Assembly: GCF_017877135.1 (NCBI RefSeq)
Contig: NZ_JAGIPH010000009.1
Coordinates: 124,001-188,000, forward strand
Reading direction: 5' to 3'
Length of the DNA stretch: 64,000 bases
Origin: Neorhizobium galegae
GTDB lineage: Bacteria; Pseudomonadota; Alphaproteobacteria; Rhizobiales; Rhizobiaceae
The notes under the pieces were generated by a model, which had not been told where the DNA came from, searched no databases, and saw only the letters and a list, made by a program, of their open reading frames with translations. Both the position numbers and the translations under genes were made by a program. Below are positions 1 to 9,308 of the stretch, one piece after another (positions within the stretch are counted from its first letter, which is position 1; every line of letters starts with the position of its first letter).

Positions 1-1193
1 CCAGTCTGCGCCCCGGTTTCCTCATCGCCCTCATGCGGGAATTCGGACAGTTCCGTAAACATCCCCTGCTGCTCGCCCTGACGGTGGTGCTGCCGCTTTT
101 CCTGATGGGCATCCTGTCTGCCGTGTTCAGCCAGGGGCTGGCGACACGGCTTCCGATCGCCGTTCTCAATCTGGATGGCGGCGATCTTTCCCGCACGATC
201 ATCCGCACCGTCGATGCGACGCCGGACACGGCGGCCACGATCACGGTGAGCGATCTTGCCGAGGGGCGCCGGCTCATCCTGTCCGGCCGGGTGCATGGTC
301 TGCTGATGATCCCGGACAATCTCGAGCGGGACGTGTTTGCCGGTCGGCGTCCCGAAGTGGTGTTTTTCTACAATACCCAGACCATGACGCCAGGCCTGCT
401 TACACTGCGCGGCGTCAATGCCGCCCTTGCCGGTGTGGAAGGTGGCATTCGCCTGTCTCTGCGCACGGAACGTGGCCAGCCCGTCGATGTCGCACAGGCC
501 TCGCTCTCGCCCATTCCCGTCCAGATCAACCCGCTTTTCAACCCGACGCTCAATTACAGCCATTTCCTGCTGGCGGCGCTGATGCCGGCGGTGCTGCAGA
601 TCATAATTGCCACATCGACGGCCTATGCCGTGGGACGCGACGTGCAAACCCGCCACCGCCTGCGCGTGCTGCGCCGGCTGGGCGGCGGGCTGTGGCCGGC
701 GATGTTCGGCAAGCTTTTGCCCTATACGCTGGTGTTCCTGTTCGTTCTCGGCATTGCGGATCTTGTTCTCTTCCTGTGGTTCAGGATGCCGCTCAGAGGT
801 GACCGGTTGCTGCTGCTGTCGGCAGGCGCCCTGTTCATCCTGGCAAACCAGCTGTTTGGCGCGCTTCTGGCCGTCCTTATCCGCTCCACGGCGACGGCCA
901 TCAGCGTGGCCTCGCTGGTCACCGCGCCGGCCTTCGGCTTCATGGGCATCGGCTTTCCCCGGTTCGGCATGACACCCTTTGCCTTCTACTGGGGTGAGGT
1001 GCTGCCGGGAACCTGGTATCTGACGGCCCGCATCGACCAGACACTGCGCGGCGCGCCAGCGGATCTTTCGCTGCAACCGCTGGCGGTGCTTCTGTTCATG
1101 GTTATCCTTCTTGCCACCTTGACGGCTGTCTGCCTGGAGAACCAAGGTGCCCGGCGTCAACGGGCAGGCCGTGCGCTGGAGGCTGCATCGTGA
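1..1193 (+). CDS. ABC-2 type exporter permease, 5' end cut by window
   Basis: Membrane subunit of an ABC exporter of the ABC2_membrane_3/YhhJ type. The reading frame is open from base 3 (codons before the ATG at 33 read SLRPGFLIAL), so the gene probably starts left of the window and this ATG is internal. A hydrophobic segment (LLLALTVVLPLFLMGILSAVF) is followed by a roughly 150-residue extracytoplasmic domain and then by five or so membrane segments in the C-terminal half, the usual layout of this family. The stop overlaps the GTG start of the next permease (GTGA), so the two are translated together and probably form a heterodimer. No ATPase is visible here; it, and probably a membrane-fusion protein, should lie upstream. 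The substrate cannot be read from the sequence. Confidence 0.8.
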   Translation, partial: SLRPGFLIALMREFGQFRKHPLLLALTVVLPLFLMGILSAVFSQGLATRLPIAVLNLDGGDLSRTIIRTVDATPDTAATITVSDLAEGRRLILSGRVHGLLMIPDNLERDVFAGRRPEVVFFYNTQTMTPGLLTLRGVNAALAGVEGGIRLSLRTERGQPVDVAQASLSPIPVQINPLFNPTLNYSHFLLAALMPAVLQIIIATSTAYAVGRDVQTRHRLRVLRRLGGGLWPAMFGKLLPYTLVFLFVLGIADLVLFLWFRMPLRGDRLLLLSAGALFILANQLFGALLAVLIRSTATAISVASLVTAPAFGFMGIGFPRFGMTPFAFYWGEVLPGTWYLTARIDQTLRGAPADLSLQPLAVLLFMVILLATLTAVCLENQGARRQRAGRALEAAS

Positions 1194-2362
1194 GCCCCGT
1201 TCTGTTCATCTGCCAGATGGAATTGCGGCGGATCCTGACGCTGCGACCGGTCTTTTCGGTCATGATCATCGCCGTCGTAATCTACTCCGCCTTCTATCCG
1301 CAGCCCTATCGCAGCGAATCCCTTCGCGACGTGCCAATCGCACTTGTCGATCTGGACGACAGCGACATGAGTCGTACCTTCGCTCGCAGGCTTGACGCCT
1401 CCGCCGATGTGGCGATCGTCACCGCATTGCCCGATGTCGTGTCCGCGCAGCGTGAGGTTTTTGCGCGCCATCTCCATGGCATTCTGGTCATTCCGAAATT
1501 CTTCGAGCGCGATCTTCTGCATGGTCGGCCCTCACCGCTGGCGCTTTATGCCGATGCCAGCTACTTCCTGCTCTACAGCCGGATTTCAGGGGCGATGACG
1601 GCACTTGCGAAGACCATGGGCGCGGAGATCGAGGCGAAGCGTCTCGTCGCCGCCCATGTCGATCCGGATCTGGCGGTCGCGGCAACGGACCCGATGCCGC
1701 TGACGGCGATCCCGCTCTTCAATCCGCAGAGCGGCTATGCGACCTATATTCTGCCCGCCGCCTTCCTGCTGGTGCTGCAGCAGACCCTTCTGATCGGTGT
1801 CGGCTTGCTCGGAACCTATCCGAACGCATGGGAACAGGCGGCACGGGACCGGAGGATCGGTGCCGTCGATCGCATCATCGGTTGCCTGCTCGCCTATCTG
1901 GTGGTCGAGGCGTTCGCCTTCGCCTTCTACCTGATTGTCCTGCCCTATCTTTACGGCATTCCGCGACTCGGCGCCATTGGGCCGATGGCGGCCGTGGCCG
2001 TCCCCTTCATTCTGGGTGTCTGCGGTCTTGGCATGCTGATCGCCCGGCTGCTGCGCAATCCGGTGCTCGTGCAGCTGGTGACCGCAGCCCTCGGCCTGCC
2101 CTTCATCTTCATGGCGGGCTTTACCTGGCCGGCCGAGGCCATGCCGGAGATCTTGAAGAAGGCGGCCCTTGTCATCCCCAGCACGAGCGCGATCAATGCT
2201 CTCGTCAATCTCGGGCAATTGGGGGCAAGCCTGCAGGATGTCGGAACCTATGTGCTGACGCTGGTGAGTCTCGCCGTTTTCTATTGCGGGCTGGCGGTCA
2301 TCCTCGAAGCCAGAAGCGGCAGGGAGCACGGCACACCTGTCCACGCTGACCCGGGCGCGTGA
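1190..2362 (+). CDS. ABC-2 type exporter permease (second subunit)
   Basis: 390-residue partner of the preceding permease with the same architecture: one N-terminal membrane segment (VFSVMIIAVVIYSAF), a periplasmic domain with the ALVDLDDSDMSRTFARRL stretch that matches VLNLDGGDLSRTI in the first protein, then five hydrophobic segments. The two proteins are clearly paralogous. It starts at GTG 1190, overlapping the upstream stop by four bases, which indicates translational coupling. The family exports drugs, lipids or polysaccharide in bacteria; nothing here narrows the substrate. It is the last gene of its operon, since the next gene follows after about 115 bases with its own Shine-Dalgarno. 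Confidence 0.8.
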   Translation: MSPVLFICQMELRRILTLRPVFSVMIIAVVIYSAFYPQPYRSESLRDVPIALVDLDDSDMSRTFARRLDASADVAIVTALPDVVSAQREVFARHLHGILVIPKFFERDLLHGRPSPLALYADASYFLLYSRISGAMTALAKTMGAEIEAKRLVAAHVDPDLAVAATDPMPLTAIPLFNPQSGYATYILPAAFLLVLQQTLLIGVGLLGTYPNAWEQAARDRRIGAVDRIIGCLLAYLVVEAFAFAFYLIVLPYLYGIPRLGAIGPMAAVAVPFILGVCGLGMLIARLLRNPVLVQLVTAALGLPFIFMAGFTWPAEAMPEILKKAALVIPSTSAINALVNLGQLGASLQDVGTYVLTLVSLAVFYCGLAVILEARSGREHGTPVHADPGA

Positions 2363-2478
2363 CACCCCTTTCATTGGCTCATCCACCGCTCGGCGGCCGG
2401 ACATGCCAGCCTCGGGATAGGTTCCTAACCGCACATATCCGATTGCCTTAAGCTTTATGGTTCCACGAAAGGTAAGGT

Positions 2479-3954
2479 GTGCTCCTGATCGATCTGACAC
2501 ACAATGCGGCGGCTCAGTTCGTGGGCATGATCCTCACGTTCATCGTCATGAACTGGATCGTCTTTCATAACAGGAAGGTGCTGCTGTTGCTCAGCCGAGC
2601 CCTGCTGTTCGTGCTTCTCAGCACCTTCTTGTATGCCCATGACAGCACGCCATTTTCTCCGAACGCTGCCGGATCGATGAGCGTCACCATGATCGCGCTC
2701 TTGGGTGCGAAGGCTGCGTGGTGGTTTGTCGGTTCGGCCTGCCTTGTCGGTCTGGTGCGCATTTTCCTGATCTTCGAGCGAAAGCCGCGGGAAGCGCGCC
2801 TTCTGCAGGATCTGGTCGTTGCCGTTCTCTATGGCGGTGCCTTCCTGGCGGTCATCTCCTATGTGCTGAGCGTGCCGGTGGGCACTCTCGTTGCCACATC
2901 CGGCGTCTTTGCCATCATTCTCGGCCTGGCACTCCAGAGCACATTGAACGATGTTTTTTCCGGAATCGCGCTCAATCTCGGGCGTCCCTATACCGTGGGC
3001 GACTGGATTGTGGTCGATGATGGTGCGGAGGGGCGTGTCGTGGAAACGAACTGGCGCGCCACCTACCTGATCAATGGCGCGAACGACCTCGTCACGATTC
3101 CAAACAGCAGTCTGGCGAAGGCGAGGCTCGTTAATCGCAGCGGTCCCGACATCAGCCATGGCGCCAGCGTGAAGCTGCGGTTCGCCATCATGACGACACC
3201 GGTTGCAGTGGTCGAGGTGATGGAAACGGCGTTGAAAGGCGCCAACGCTATTCTCCAGGTGCCGCCTCCCACTGTGAAGATCTGCAGCCTGGACACCGAA
3301 AGCATCGAACTTGAATTGAGCTTCCGGATCGCCAGCCTGGCCGATGGCGTAAGGGCCAACAATGAAATCTTCGATCTCGCTTTTCGTCATGCCAAGGCGC
3401 ACGGCATCCGGCTGGCGGGTGCGGCAGGTTCCGTTCGAGCGCCCGAACCCTCATCGCAAGGCGCCAATCCCGGCACCGCACGGCGCTTGGTGAATGCCTT
3501 GCCTCTTCTTGGCTCATTGACCGAGGACGAAAAGGAAGCGCTGAGTGCCGTGATGACACGGCGCACGTTCCGCAAGGGTGACCTGATCGCTCGTCAGGGT
3601 GAAATCATGAACACCATCCTGATCCTGCGCTCCGGGGTGGTCTCGATCGACCGGGACGGCACCGAATTGATGCGGCTTTCTCCCGGGGACTGGTTCGGCG
3701 AGGGCGGCTTGCTCACCGAAACCGAAGAGGTCGGAAACATCACGGCCCTCACCCCCTTGGTGGCCTACGAGATCGATCGCGATACGATCGCTGCCCTCCT
3801 CAAGGACCGTCCGACGATCGCCGACGAGGTGAGCGCCATCCTGTCGCGCCGGCTGTCGGAGGAGAAGAGGCGCCTTGCTCCGCACGATGCTGCCAAACCG
3901 CCCCTCTCTCTGGCGACACGGATACGGCACATCTTCAACATCGAGGAATTTTGA
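2479..3954 (+). CDS. MscS-family mechanosensitive channel with C-terminal cyclic-nucleotide-binding-like domain
   Basis: 491-residue inner-membrane protein. Membrane segments lie near residues 8-29, 34-52, 70-98 and 108-132. The MscS pore/beta domain follows, with a glycine/alanine-rich pore helix (about 137-160), GRPYTVGDWIVV (168-179) and IPNSSL (207-212). Residues 340-455 form a cNMP-binding-type beta barrel (GDWFGEGGLL at 403-412). Normally a PRxA stretch supplies the arginine that binds the cyclic phosphate; here the sequence is EEVGN (416-420), so ligand binding is uncertain. Channels of this build are proposed to be ligand-modulated osmotic valves. The GTG start is preceded by AAGGTAAG. 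The gene appears monocistronic. Confidence 0.85.
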   Translation: MLLIDLTHNAAAQFVGMILTFIVMNWIVFHNRKVLLLLSRALLFVLLSTFLYAHDSTPFSPNAAGSMSVTMIALLGAKAAWWFVGSACLVGLVRIFLIFERKPREARLLQDLVVAVLYGGAFLAVISYVLSVPVGTLVATSGVFAIILGLALQSTLNDVFSGIALNLGRPYTVGDWIVVDDGAEGRVVETNWRATYLINGANDLVTIPNSSLAKARLVNRSGPDISHGASVKLRFAIMTTPVAVVEVMETALKGANAILQVPPPTVKICSLDTESIELELSFRIASLADGVRANNEIFDLAFRHAKAHGIRLAGAAGSVRAPEPSSQGANPGTARRLVNALPLLGSLTEDEKEALSAVMTRRTFRKGDLIARQGEIMNTILILRSGVVSIDRDGTELMRLSPGDWFGEGGLLTETEEVGNITALTPLVAYEIDRDTIAALLKDRPTIADEVSAILSRRLSEEKRRLAPHDAAKPPLSLATRIRHIFNIEEF

Positions 3955-4085
3955 CGCTGGCAGTTACCCGGTATGATGCGTGGTTTTGCCATTCACCTTC
4001 TGCCTCGAAGTCTGCACAAAACCGGGGACAGGGGCGTCGGGCCATGGCATAAGGCGCGCGAAAACCATTCGGGCCCTTTGTCGAC

Positions 4086-5708
4086 ATGATCCGCATCGAA
4101 AACATTTCCAAGCAGAACAGCCATCGTCTTTTGTTCATCGAGGCCTCCGCCGCGCTGAACAAGGGGGAAAAGATCGGGCTTGTCGGGCCAAACGGTGCCG
4201 GCAAGACCACGCTCTTCCGGATGATTACCGGCGAGGAGCTTCCTGACGAAGGTCAGGTCGCCATCGAAAAAGGCGTGACCGTCGGCTATTTCAACCAGGA
4301 TGTGGGGGAAATGTCCGGACGCACGGCCGTCGCCGAGGTGATGGAAGGGGCGGGCCCCGTCAGCACGGTGGCAGCCGAGCTGCGTCTTCTGGAAGCGGCG
4401 ATGTCCGATCCCGACCGCATGGACGAGATGGACGCGATCATCGAGCGCTATGGCGAGGTGCAGGCGCGCTACGAGGAGCTGGACGGCTATGCGCTGGAGG
4501 GCCGCGCCCGCGAGGTTCTGGACGGGCTCTCCTTCAGCCAGGAGATGATGGACGGCGATGTCGGAAGGCTCTCCGGCGGCTGGAAGATGCGTGTGGCGCT
4601 TGCCCGCATTCTCCTCATGCGGCCCGACGTGATGCTGCTCGATGAGCCGAGCAACCACCTCGATATCGAAAGCCTGATCTGGCTTGAATCTTTCCTGAAG
4701 AATTATGACGGCGCGCTTTTGATGACCTCGCACGACCGCGAGTTCATGAACCGCATCGTCACCAAGATCATCGAGATCGATGGCGGATCGCTCACCAGCT
4801 ATTCCGGCGGCTACGTGTTCTACGAGCAGCAGCGCGAACAGAACGAAAAGCAGCAGCAGGCGCAGTTCGAGCGCCAGCAGGCCATGCTTGCCAAGGAGAT
4901 CAAGTTCATCGAGCGCTTCAAGGCGCGCGCCTCGCATGCAGCGCAGGTGCAGAGCCGGGTGAAGAAACTCGACAAGATCGACCGCGTGGAGCCACCACGG
5001 CGCCGTCAAACCGTCGCTTTCGATTTTCTGCCGGCGCCACGCTCGGGCGAAGACGTGGTGAACCTGAAAAACGTTCACAAGGCCTATGGCAGCCGCACCA
5101 TCTATGCGGGGCTCGACTTTATGGTGCGCCGGCGCGAGCGCTGGTGCATCATGGGCATCAACGGCGCCGGCAAATCGACACTGCTGAAGCTGGTGACCGG
5201 CAGCACCGCGCCGGATGAAGGCAGCGTCACCATTGGTGCCAGCGTCAAGCTCGGCTATTTCGCCCAGCACTCCATGGACCTGCTGGATGGCGAAAGCACC
5301 GTGCTGCAGTGGCTGGAAGAACAATTCCCCAAGGCCGGTCAGGCACCGCTTCGGGCGCTGTCCGGCTGCTTCGGCTTTTCCGGCGATGACGTGGAAAAGC
5401 GCTGCCGGGTGCTGTCGGGCGGCGAAAAGGCACGGCTCGTCATGGCGGCCATGCTGTTTGATCCGCCCAATTTTCTGGTGCTGGACGAGCCGACGAACCA
5501 TCTCGACCTCGACACCAAGGAAATGCTGATCAAGGCGCTGGCTGCCTATGAAGGCACGATGCTGTTTGTGAGCCATGACCGCCATTTTCTCGGCGCCCTC
5601 TCCAACCGCGTGCTGGAACTGACACCGGATGGCATCCACCAGTATGGCGGCGGCTATCTCGAATATGTCGAACGCACGGGGCAGGAAGCGCCAGGACTGC
5701 ATGTCTGA
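4086..5708 (+). CDS. ABC-F family ATP-binding protein (duplicated ATPase, ribosome-associated type)
   Basis: 540-residue soluble protein with two ABC ATPase domains and no membrane segment, which is the hallmark of ABC-F translation factors. The first domain has Walker A GPNGAGKT (34-41), the signature LSGGWKMRVALA and LLDEPSNHLD. The second has GINGAGKS, LSGGEKARL and LDEPTNHLD. Between them lies a charged helical linker (FYEQQREQNEKQQQAQFERQ and following), equivalent to the P-site tRNA interaction motif. ABC-F proteins bind the ribosomal E site and relieve stalled or abnormal elongation. Length and linker fit the housekeeping YbiT/Uup-like group rather than antibiotic-resistance members, but I cannot assign the subfamily firmly. 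It stands alone on the plus strand. Confidence 0.85.
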   Translation: MIRIENISKQNSHRLLFIEASAALNKGEKIGLVGPNGAGKTTLFRMITGEELPDEGQVAIEKGVTVGYFNQDVGEMSGRTAVAEVMEGAGPVSTVAAELRLLEAAMSDPDRMDEMDAIIERYGEVQARYEELDGYALEGRAREVLDGLSFSQEMMDGDVGRLSGGWKMRVALARILLMRPDVMLLDEPSNHLDIESLIWLESFLKNYDGALLMTSHDREFMNRIVTKIIEIDGGSLTSYSGGYVFYEQQREQNEKQQQAQFERQQAMLAKEIKFIERFKARASHAAQVQSRVKKLDKIDRVEPPRRRQTVAFDFLPAPRSGEDVVNLKNVHKAYGSRTIYAGLDFMVRRRERWCIMGINGAGKSTLLKLVTGSTAPDEGSVTIGASVKLGYFAQHSMDLLDGESTVLQWLEEQFPKAGQAPLRALSGCFGFSGDDVEKRCRVLSGGEKARLVMAAMLFDPPNFLVLDEPTNHLDLDTKEMLIKALAAYEGTMLFVSHDRHFLGALSNRVLELTPDGIHQYGGGYLEYVERTGQEAPGLHV

Positions 5709-5817
5709 ATTCGGCGGTCAGCCGCAAGGGGTGAACAGGTCGTGCATGAAGGTGCCACAGATCTTGTAGGTTAAAATTCCCATTGACGTTGACCGATACA
5801 AGGAATATTTTCCTTGT

Positions 5818-6273
5818 ATGACCTATTCCCGCTCCCTCCCGTTGTTGACCCTGATGATCGGCCTTGCTGCGACACCTTTCGCCAAGGCCGAAACGCTGGT
5901 GGAGGGGCCGGTTGTGGCGGATGTCATTCGTGTCGTGGATGGCGACACGCTTCTGGTGACCGCACGGCCCTGGCCGCAACAGAGCGTGGAAGTGTTCGTG
6001 CGGCTGCGCGGCATCGATACGGCAGAGCTGAAATCCAAATGCGATACCGGCCGCCAGGCTGCAGAAGAAGCCAAGCGCCTGCTGGAAGACATGGCCGCCC
6101 TCTCACCGCAGGTGAAGCTCTCGCGCATTGCCGCGGACAAATATTTCGGCCGGATCGTGGCCGACGTTTCGCTGGCCGACGGACGTGATCCCGCCCGCGA
6201 AATCCTGCAGGCAGGGCTTGCAACGCCCTATAGCGGCAAGGGTCGCAAGAACGACCTCTGTGTTCGCAGCTGA
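5818..6273 (+). CDS. Exported thermonuclease-like (SNase) protein
   Basis: 151 residues. An N-terminal signal peptide (hydrophobic core at about 7-19, likely cleavage after AKA at 24) precedes an SNase fold. The core VIRVVDGDTLLV (36-47) and VRLRGIDTAE (61-70) carry the calcium-ligand aspartates and the Arg/Glu pair expected from staphylococcal nuclease (R64, E70); KYFGRIVADV supplies the second arginine. The product is therefore likely an active periplasmic or secreted calcium-dependent nuclease, although many proteobacterial members are untested. It is a single gene. An AT-rich stretch precedes the ATG and there is no strong Shine-Dalgarno. A hairpin serving the opposing acs gene follows the stop. 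Confidence 0.8.
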   Translation: MTYSRSLPLLTLMIGLAATPFAKAETLVEGPVVADVIRVVDGDTLLVTARPWPQQSVEVFVRLRGIDTAELKSKCDTGRQAAEEAKRLLEDMAALSPQVKLSRIAADKYFGRIVADVSLADGRDPAREILQAGLATPYSGKGRKNDLCVRS

Positions 6274-6302
6274 TTGTTGAGCCGGCCACTCAACTGCGCC
6301 TA

Positions 6303-6335
6303 ATAGAAACGGCCGGCGGATTGCTCCACCGGCCG
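6303..6335 (-). terminator. Rho-independent terminator of acs
   Basis: A 7-bp GC stem (CGGCCGG 6310-6316 with CCGGCCG 6329-6335) is followed, reading the minus strand, by TTTCTATT. It lies just downstream of the acs stop and between convergent genes. Confidence 0.55.
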
Positions 6336-6359
6336 TGATGCGTGAGAGACGGGGCTCAA

Positions 6360-8321
6360 TCAGGCCGCCACGGGCGCCTTGTTCTGCCGGTTCTCGATCA
6401 GGTCATCGACAACGGCGGGCTCGGCCAGCGTCGAGATGTCGCCGAGCGCACCGAAATCGTCCTCGGCGATCTTGCGCAGGATGCGGCGCATGATTTTTCC
6501 CGAACGGGTTTTCGGCAGACCGGGGGCGAACTGGATCTTGTCGGGAGCCGCAATCGGCCCGATTTCCTGGCGCACGTGCTTGACCAGTTCCTGGCGCAAC
6601 GCCTCGGTTCCCTCATTGCCCGCCATCAGCGTGACATAGCAATAGATGCCCTGTCCCTTGACGGAATGCGGGTAGCCGACCACGGCGGCCTCCGACACGA
6701 GATGGTGGGAGACGAGCGCCGACTCCACTTCCGCGGTCCCCAGACGATGGCCGGAAACATTCAGCACGTCATCGACGCGGCCGGTGATCCAGTAATAGCC
6801 ATCGGCATCGCGGCGGCAGCCGTCGCCGGTGAAATATTTCCCCTTGTAGGTGGAAAAATAAGTCTGGATGAAGCGCTCGTGGTCACCGTAGACCGTGCGC
6901 ATTTGCCCCGGCCAGCTGTCGGTGATGCAGAGATTGCCGTCCGCTTCGCCTTCCAGCACATTGCCTTCATTATCGACCAGCTGCGGCTTGATGCCGAAGA
7001 AGGGCAGGGTGGCCGATCCCGGCTTCAGCGCGGTGGCGCCCGGCAGCGGCGTGATCATGTGGCCGCCGGTTTCCGTCTGCCACCAGGTATCGATCACCGG
7101 GCAACGCTTTTCGCCGACGACATTGTAATACCATTCCCAGGCTTCCGGATTGATCGGCTCGCCCACCGTGCCGAGCAGGCGCAGGCTGGAGCGCTGCGAA
7201 CGGGTGACATATTCGTCGCCGGCCCCCATCAGCGAGCGGATGGCCGTCGGCGCGGTGTAGAAAATGTTGACCTTGTGCTTGTCGATCACCTCCCAGAAAC
7301 GGCCCTGGTCGGGGAAGTTCGGCACGCCCTCGAACATCAGCGAGGTCGCGCAATTGGCGAGCGGCCCGTAGACGATGTAGGAATGGCCGGTCACCCAGCC
7401 GACGTCTGCGGTACACCAGTAGACGTCGCCGTCGTGGTAATCGAAGACATATTCGTGTGTCATCGCCGCATAGACGAGATAGCCGCCGGTGGTGTGCAGC
7501 ACGCCCTTCGGCTTGCCCGTGGAACCGGAGGTGTAGAGAATGAACAGCGGATCTTCCGCCTTCATCTTCACCGGTTCGCAATGGCCCTTCACGGTTGCGA
7601 TTTCCTGGTGATACCAGAGGTCGCGGCCGGGCGCCCAGTTGGTCTTGCCGCCGGTCCGGCGCACCACGACCACCTTGTTGACGGTGACATACTGGCGCGC
7701 CGCGATATGGATCGCCTTGTCGGTGTTTTCCTTCAGCGGCACCGGCTTTCCGCCGCGCACGCCTTCATCGCAGGTGATGACGAAGGTGGACTGGCAGTCG
7801 ACGATGCGGCCGGCAAGGGCCTCGGGCGAGAAGCCGCCGAAAACGACCGAATGCACCGCGCCGATGCGGGCGCAGGCCAGCATCGCATAGGCCGCTTCCG
7901 GGATCATCGGCATATAGATGGTGACGCGATCGCCCTTCTTCACGCCATGCTTCTTCATCACATTGGCGAGGCGACACACCTGATCATAAAGCTGATTGTA
8001 GGTGATCTTCTTGTCGATATAGGGATTGTCGCCTTCCCAGATCAGCGCCGTGCGTTCGCCATGGGTTTTCAGGTGGCGGTCGATGCAGTTGTAGGAGACG
8101 TTGGTCAGCCCATCCTCGAACCACTTGATCGCCACCTTGCCCTTGAAGGAGGTATTCTTGACCTTGGTGTAAGGCTTGAACCAGTCGATCCGCTTGCCGT
8201 GCTTGCCCCAGAACTTGTCCGGGTTTTCGACGCTTTCCTCGTACCATTTCATGTACTTGTCACGGTCGACCAGAGCCTGGCTCTTCACGTGCTTCTGGAC
8301 CGGATACACTTTCTCCGACAT
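6360..8321 (-). CDS. acs: Acetyl-CoA synthetase (AMP-forming)
   Basis: 653-residue cytosolic enzyme that makes acetyl-CoA from acetate, ATP and CoA through acetyl-AMP. Adenylate-forming motifs are clear: YTSGSTGKPKG (AMP-binding P-loop), WWQTETGGHM, the ITGRVDDVLNVSGHRLGTAE hinge, and LPKTRSGK with the catalytic lysine at 609, the residue that Gcn5-type acetyltransferases modify in other bacterial Acs proteins. The start was placed at 8321 because a perfect AGGAGG lies six bases upstream; an in-frame ATG 15 bases further upstream overlaps that site. It is divergent from trcR. A second, propionate-type synthetase lies on the other side of trcR. Confidence 0.95.
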   Translation of the reverse strand: MSEKVYPVQKHVKSQALVDRDKYMKWYEESVENPDKFWGKHGKRIDWFKPYTKVKNTSFKGKVAIKWFEDGLTNVSYNCIDRHLKTHGERTALIWEGDNPYIDKKITYNQLYDQVCRLANVMKKHGVKKGDRVTIYMPMIPEAAYAMLACARIGAVHSVVFGGFSPEALAGRIVDCQSTFVITCDEGVRGGKPVPLKENTDKAIHIAARQYVTVNKVVVVRRTGGKTNWAPGRDLWYHQEIATVKGHCEPVKMKAEDPLFILYTSGSTGKPKGVLHTTGGYLVYAAMTHEYVFDYHDGDVYWCTADVGWVTGHSYIVYGPLANCATSLMFEGVPNFPDQGRFWEVIDKHKVNIFYTAPTAIRSLMGAGDEYVTRSQRSSLRLLGTVGEPINPEAWEWYYNVVGEKRCPVIDTWWQTETGGHMITPLPGATALKPGSATLPFFGIKPQLVDNEGNVLEGEADGNLCITDSWPGQMRTVYGDHERFIQTYFSTYKGKYFTGDGCRRDADGYYWITGRVDDVLNVSGHRLGTAEVESALVSHHLVSEAAVVGYPHSVKGQGIYCYVTLMAGNEGTEALRQELVKHVRQEIGPIAAPDKIQFAPGLPKTRSGKIMRRILRKIAEDDFGALGDISTLAEPAVVDDLIENRQNKAPVAA

Positions 8322-8435
8322 GACATTCCTCCTCATGCTCCACCGCCTGCGAACGACGAAAGCGGTTCCCGAATGTGATTCTTATCAGGTGGAGCGGTGA
8401 CGACAATTAGACAAACGGTCATGCTGCTTGAAGAA

Positions 8436-8464
8436 TTGCAATTTATTCGCAATCCGGTTATAGA
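8436..8464 (+). promoter_or_regulatory. Sigma-70-type promoter candidate for trcR
   Basis: TTGCAA (8436-8441), a 17-base spacer and TATAGA (8459-8464) lie about 77 bases upstream of the trcR ATG. Spacing and sequence match the housekeeping promoter pattern, but this is a pattern match only. A GANTC site (8377-8381) lies upstream in the same acs-trcR intergenic region. Confidence 0.45.
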
Positions 8465-8540
8465 GCCCGGGAATTCCCGGAAATTGTGGTGACAGCCCAC
8501 GGCCCGCGACACCGGCGCGGACGATAGAAGGATCATATCC

Positions 8541-9242
8541 ATGGCTCAACAATTGCTCATGCCGAAGGCGACGGCAGTCTGGCTCGTCGACAACACGGCG
8601 CTCTCCTTCGATCAGATCGCCCAGTTCTGCAAGCTCCACCCTCTCGAGGTGAAGGCGATTGCCGATGGTGAAGCCGCGCAAGGCATCAAGGGTCTCGATC
8701 CGATCGCCACCGGCCAGCTGTCGCGCGATGAAATCGCCCGCGCGGAGAAGGACGTGAACTACCGCCTGAAGCTCTCCGAGCCGAAGGTACGCGTGCCGGA
8801 ATCCAAGCGTCGTGGCCCGCGCTACACGCCGGTTTCCAAGCGCCAGGATCGCCCGAACGCCATTCTCTGGCTGGTGCGCAACCATGCCGAACTGAAGGAT
8901 GCGCAGATTTCGCGCCTCGTCGGCACGACGAAATCCACCATCGAGCAGATCCGTGATCGCACTCACTGGAACGCGGCCAACCTGACGCCGATGGATCCGG
9001 TCACGCTGGGCCTTTGCAGCCAGATCGATCTCGATCTCGAAGTCGAACGCGCCGCCAAAAACCGCCCGCTGCCGACGGCCGCCGAAATGGGCGCCACGCT
9101 GCAGGCCGCCAGCGAAACCGAGAACCTCGGCTATCGCTACGAGCGCGAGGAAGAGAAGGAAATCGACGCCGACGCCGTCTTTGCCAAGCTGTCGTCGCTG
9201 AAATCCACCCGCACCGACGACGAGGATGACGACCGTTACTGA
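8541..9242 (+). CDS. trcR: Cell-cycle transcriptional regulator TrcR (DUF1013)
   Basis: 233-residue protein of the alphaproteobacterial DUF1013 family. The Caulobacter member TrcR associates with RNA polymerase and controls cell-cycle promoters together with CtrA-dependent transcription. The highly conserved features are visible: MPKATAVWLVDNTALSFDQI near the N terminus, FCKLHPLEVKAIADGE, the basic KRRGPRYTPVSKRQDRP linker and a second helix-turn-helix-like block NAILWLVRNHAEL...ISRLVGTTKSTIEQIRDRTHW. The C terminus is acidic (DDEDDDRY). ATG 8541 follows AGAAGGATC. It is a single gene with its own promoter candidate and a strong terminator. The function is inferred from the family. Confidence 0.88.
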   Translation: MAQQLLMPKATAVWLVDNTALSFDQIAQFCKLHPLEVKAIADGEAAQGIKGLDPIATGQLSRDEIARAEKDVNYRLKLSEPKVRVPESKRRGPRYTPVSKRQDRPNAILWLVRNHAELKDAQISRLVGTTKSTIEQIRDRTHWNAANLTPMDPVTLGLCSQIDLDLEVERAAKNRPLPTAAEMGATLQAASETENLGYRYEREEEKEIDADAVFAKLSSLKSTRTDDEDDDRY

Positions 9243-9262
9243 GGTCTGACCGTTCCTGTTTG

Positions 9263-9290
9263 AAAAGCCGGCCTCAGCGCCGGCTTTTTT
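9263..9290. terminator. Bidirectional terminator between trcR and prpE
   Basis: GCCGGC (9267-9272) and GCCGGC (9279-9284) form a stem with a six-base loop, flanked by an A-run on the left and TTTTTT on the right. It therefore works for both converging genes. Confidence 0.85.
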
Positions 9291-9308
9291 ATGCGCGCAA
9301 TCTGCCTG

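Noticed and set aside
6342..8378. A 678-residue open frame antisense to acs
   Set aside because: The acs protein on the other strand has complete catalytic motifs; the antisense product is a His/Asp/Arg/Gly-rich composition typical of shadow frames in GC-rich genes.
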